Below, in pieces: positions 40,350 to 40,412 of a DNA stretch of 40,412 nt. Source of the stretch: Mesorhizobium sp. (GTDB lineage Bacteria; Pseudomonadota; Alphaproteobacteria; Rhizobiales; Rhizobiaceae); NCBI GenBank assembly GCA_004017275.1, contig SAKE01000036.1:1-40412 (forward strand), given 5' to 3'. The position numbers were made by a program, and so were the translations under genes. Positions within the stretch are counted from its first letter, which is position 1. Every line of letters begins with the position of its first letter. The notes below the pieces were generated by a model, which worked only from the letters and a program-made list of their open reading frames with translations, was not told the origin of the DNA and searched no databases.

Positions 40350-40412
40350 GGTTTGTTAAGTCTGGTTGCGGGGGCATGATTTGGTTTTTGTCCCGCAGCG
40401 TCGGCTTCGCCT

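Larger units (their letters stand above)
39792..40412. other. Upstream region of the CUT2 operon and unassigned right end
   Basis: About 620 bases without a confident gene. It holds the operon's operator-like palindromes (39933-39956) in a short AT-rich stretch and a terminator-like hairpin (40314-40349). Between 40090 and 40310 there is fragmentary coding-like sequence on either strand (for example a minus-strand stretch reading ETRRLAAIVIDPEGFASLD). No frame is long or family-like enough to call. It could be a gene remnant. Confidence 0.4.

Noticed and set aside
1..40412. CRISPR arrays, tRNA/rRNA genes, insertion sequences
   Set aside because: No regularly spaced direct repeats, no cloverleaf-like or rRNA-like sequence and no transposase-like protein were found; the repeats present are palindromic elements without coding capacity of their own.

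Overview
The window looks like a chromosomal or megaplasmid segment of a Rhizobiales alphaproteobacterium, most likely Mesorhizobium. This rests on the high GC content, the dense ABC-transporter catabolic loci, and several families of palindromic intergenic repeats of the kind I associate with Mesorhizobium and related rhizobia (for example the arms reading 'tcctgccggacatctccccc'). No rRNA, tRNA, CRISPR array, transposase or phage gene was seen.

Region 1 (1-7.1 kb) is a sugar/sugar-acid catabolic locus. Two divergent TIM-barrel isomerases/epimerases are followed by an enolase-superfamily (mandelate racemase type) enzyme, a FadR/FCD-type GntR regulator and a D-2-hydroxyacid dehydrogenase. A small secreted protein and an amidase come next.

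Region 2 (7.2-24.8 kb) is a transport and catabolism block. It starts with a truncated GFA gene. A minus-strand CUT1 sugar ABC operon follows: binding protein, two permeases, a 73-residue membrane protein and two ATPases. Then come a TetR regulator divergent from a Tm-1-like / 'PEP hydrolase' / cupin operon, and an M24 peptidase divergent from a peptide-type ABC operon that ends in a frameshifted ATC-hydrolase-like gene. The block ends at a truncated DeoR regulator. Gene remnants at both edges suggest rearrangement.

Region 3 (25-28.4 kb) holds an unknown protein, an NAD(P)-binding reductase-like protein, a DsbA-like protein and a divergent LysR regulator.

Region 4 (28.4-39.8 kb) is one long minus-strand operon. 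Its order is CUT2 sugar ABC transporter, SorC-type regulator, aldo/keto reductase, GlpD-like dehydrogenase, DhnA/LsrF-type aldolase, FGGY kinase and GMC oxidoreductase. It reads as a complete uptake, phosphorylation, oxidation and aldol-cleavage pathway for an unidentified polyol or sugar.

The most informative signal that is not a gene is a palindrome, TGGT-N3-ACCA, typical of FadR-family GntR operators. It recurs in the isomerase divergent region (two sites), upstream of the CUT1 operon (two sites) and in the M24/peptide-ABC divergent region (one perfect site and one degenerate). It predicts that the GntR protein in region 1 co-regulates a sugar transporter, a peptide-type transporter and several enzymes, as if the substrate were a sugar joined to an amino-acid or amide part. 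Palindromic repeats have also entered coding sequence: one encodes about 52 internal residues of a peptide-ABC ATPase, and another encodes the C-terminal tail of the PEP-hydrolase-like protein.
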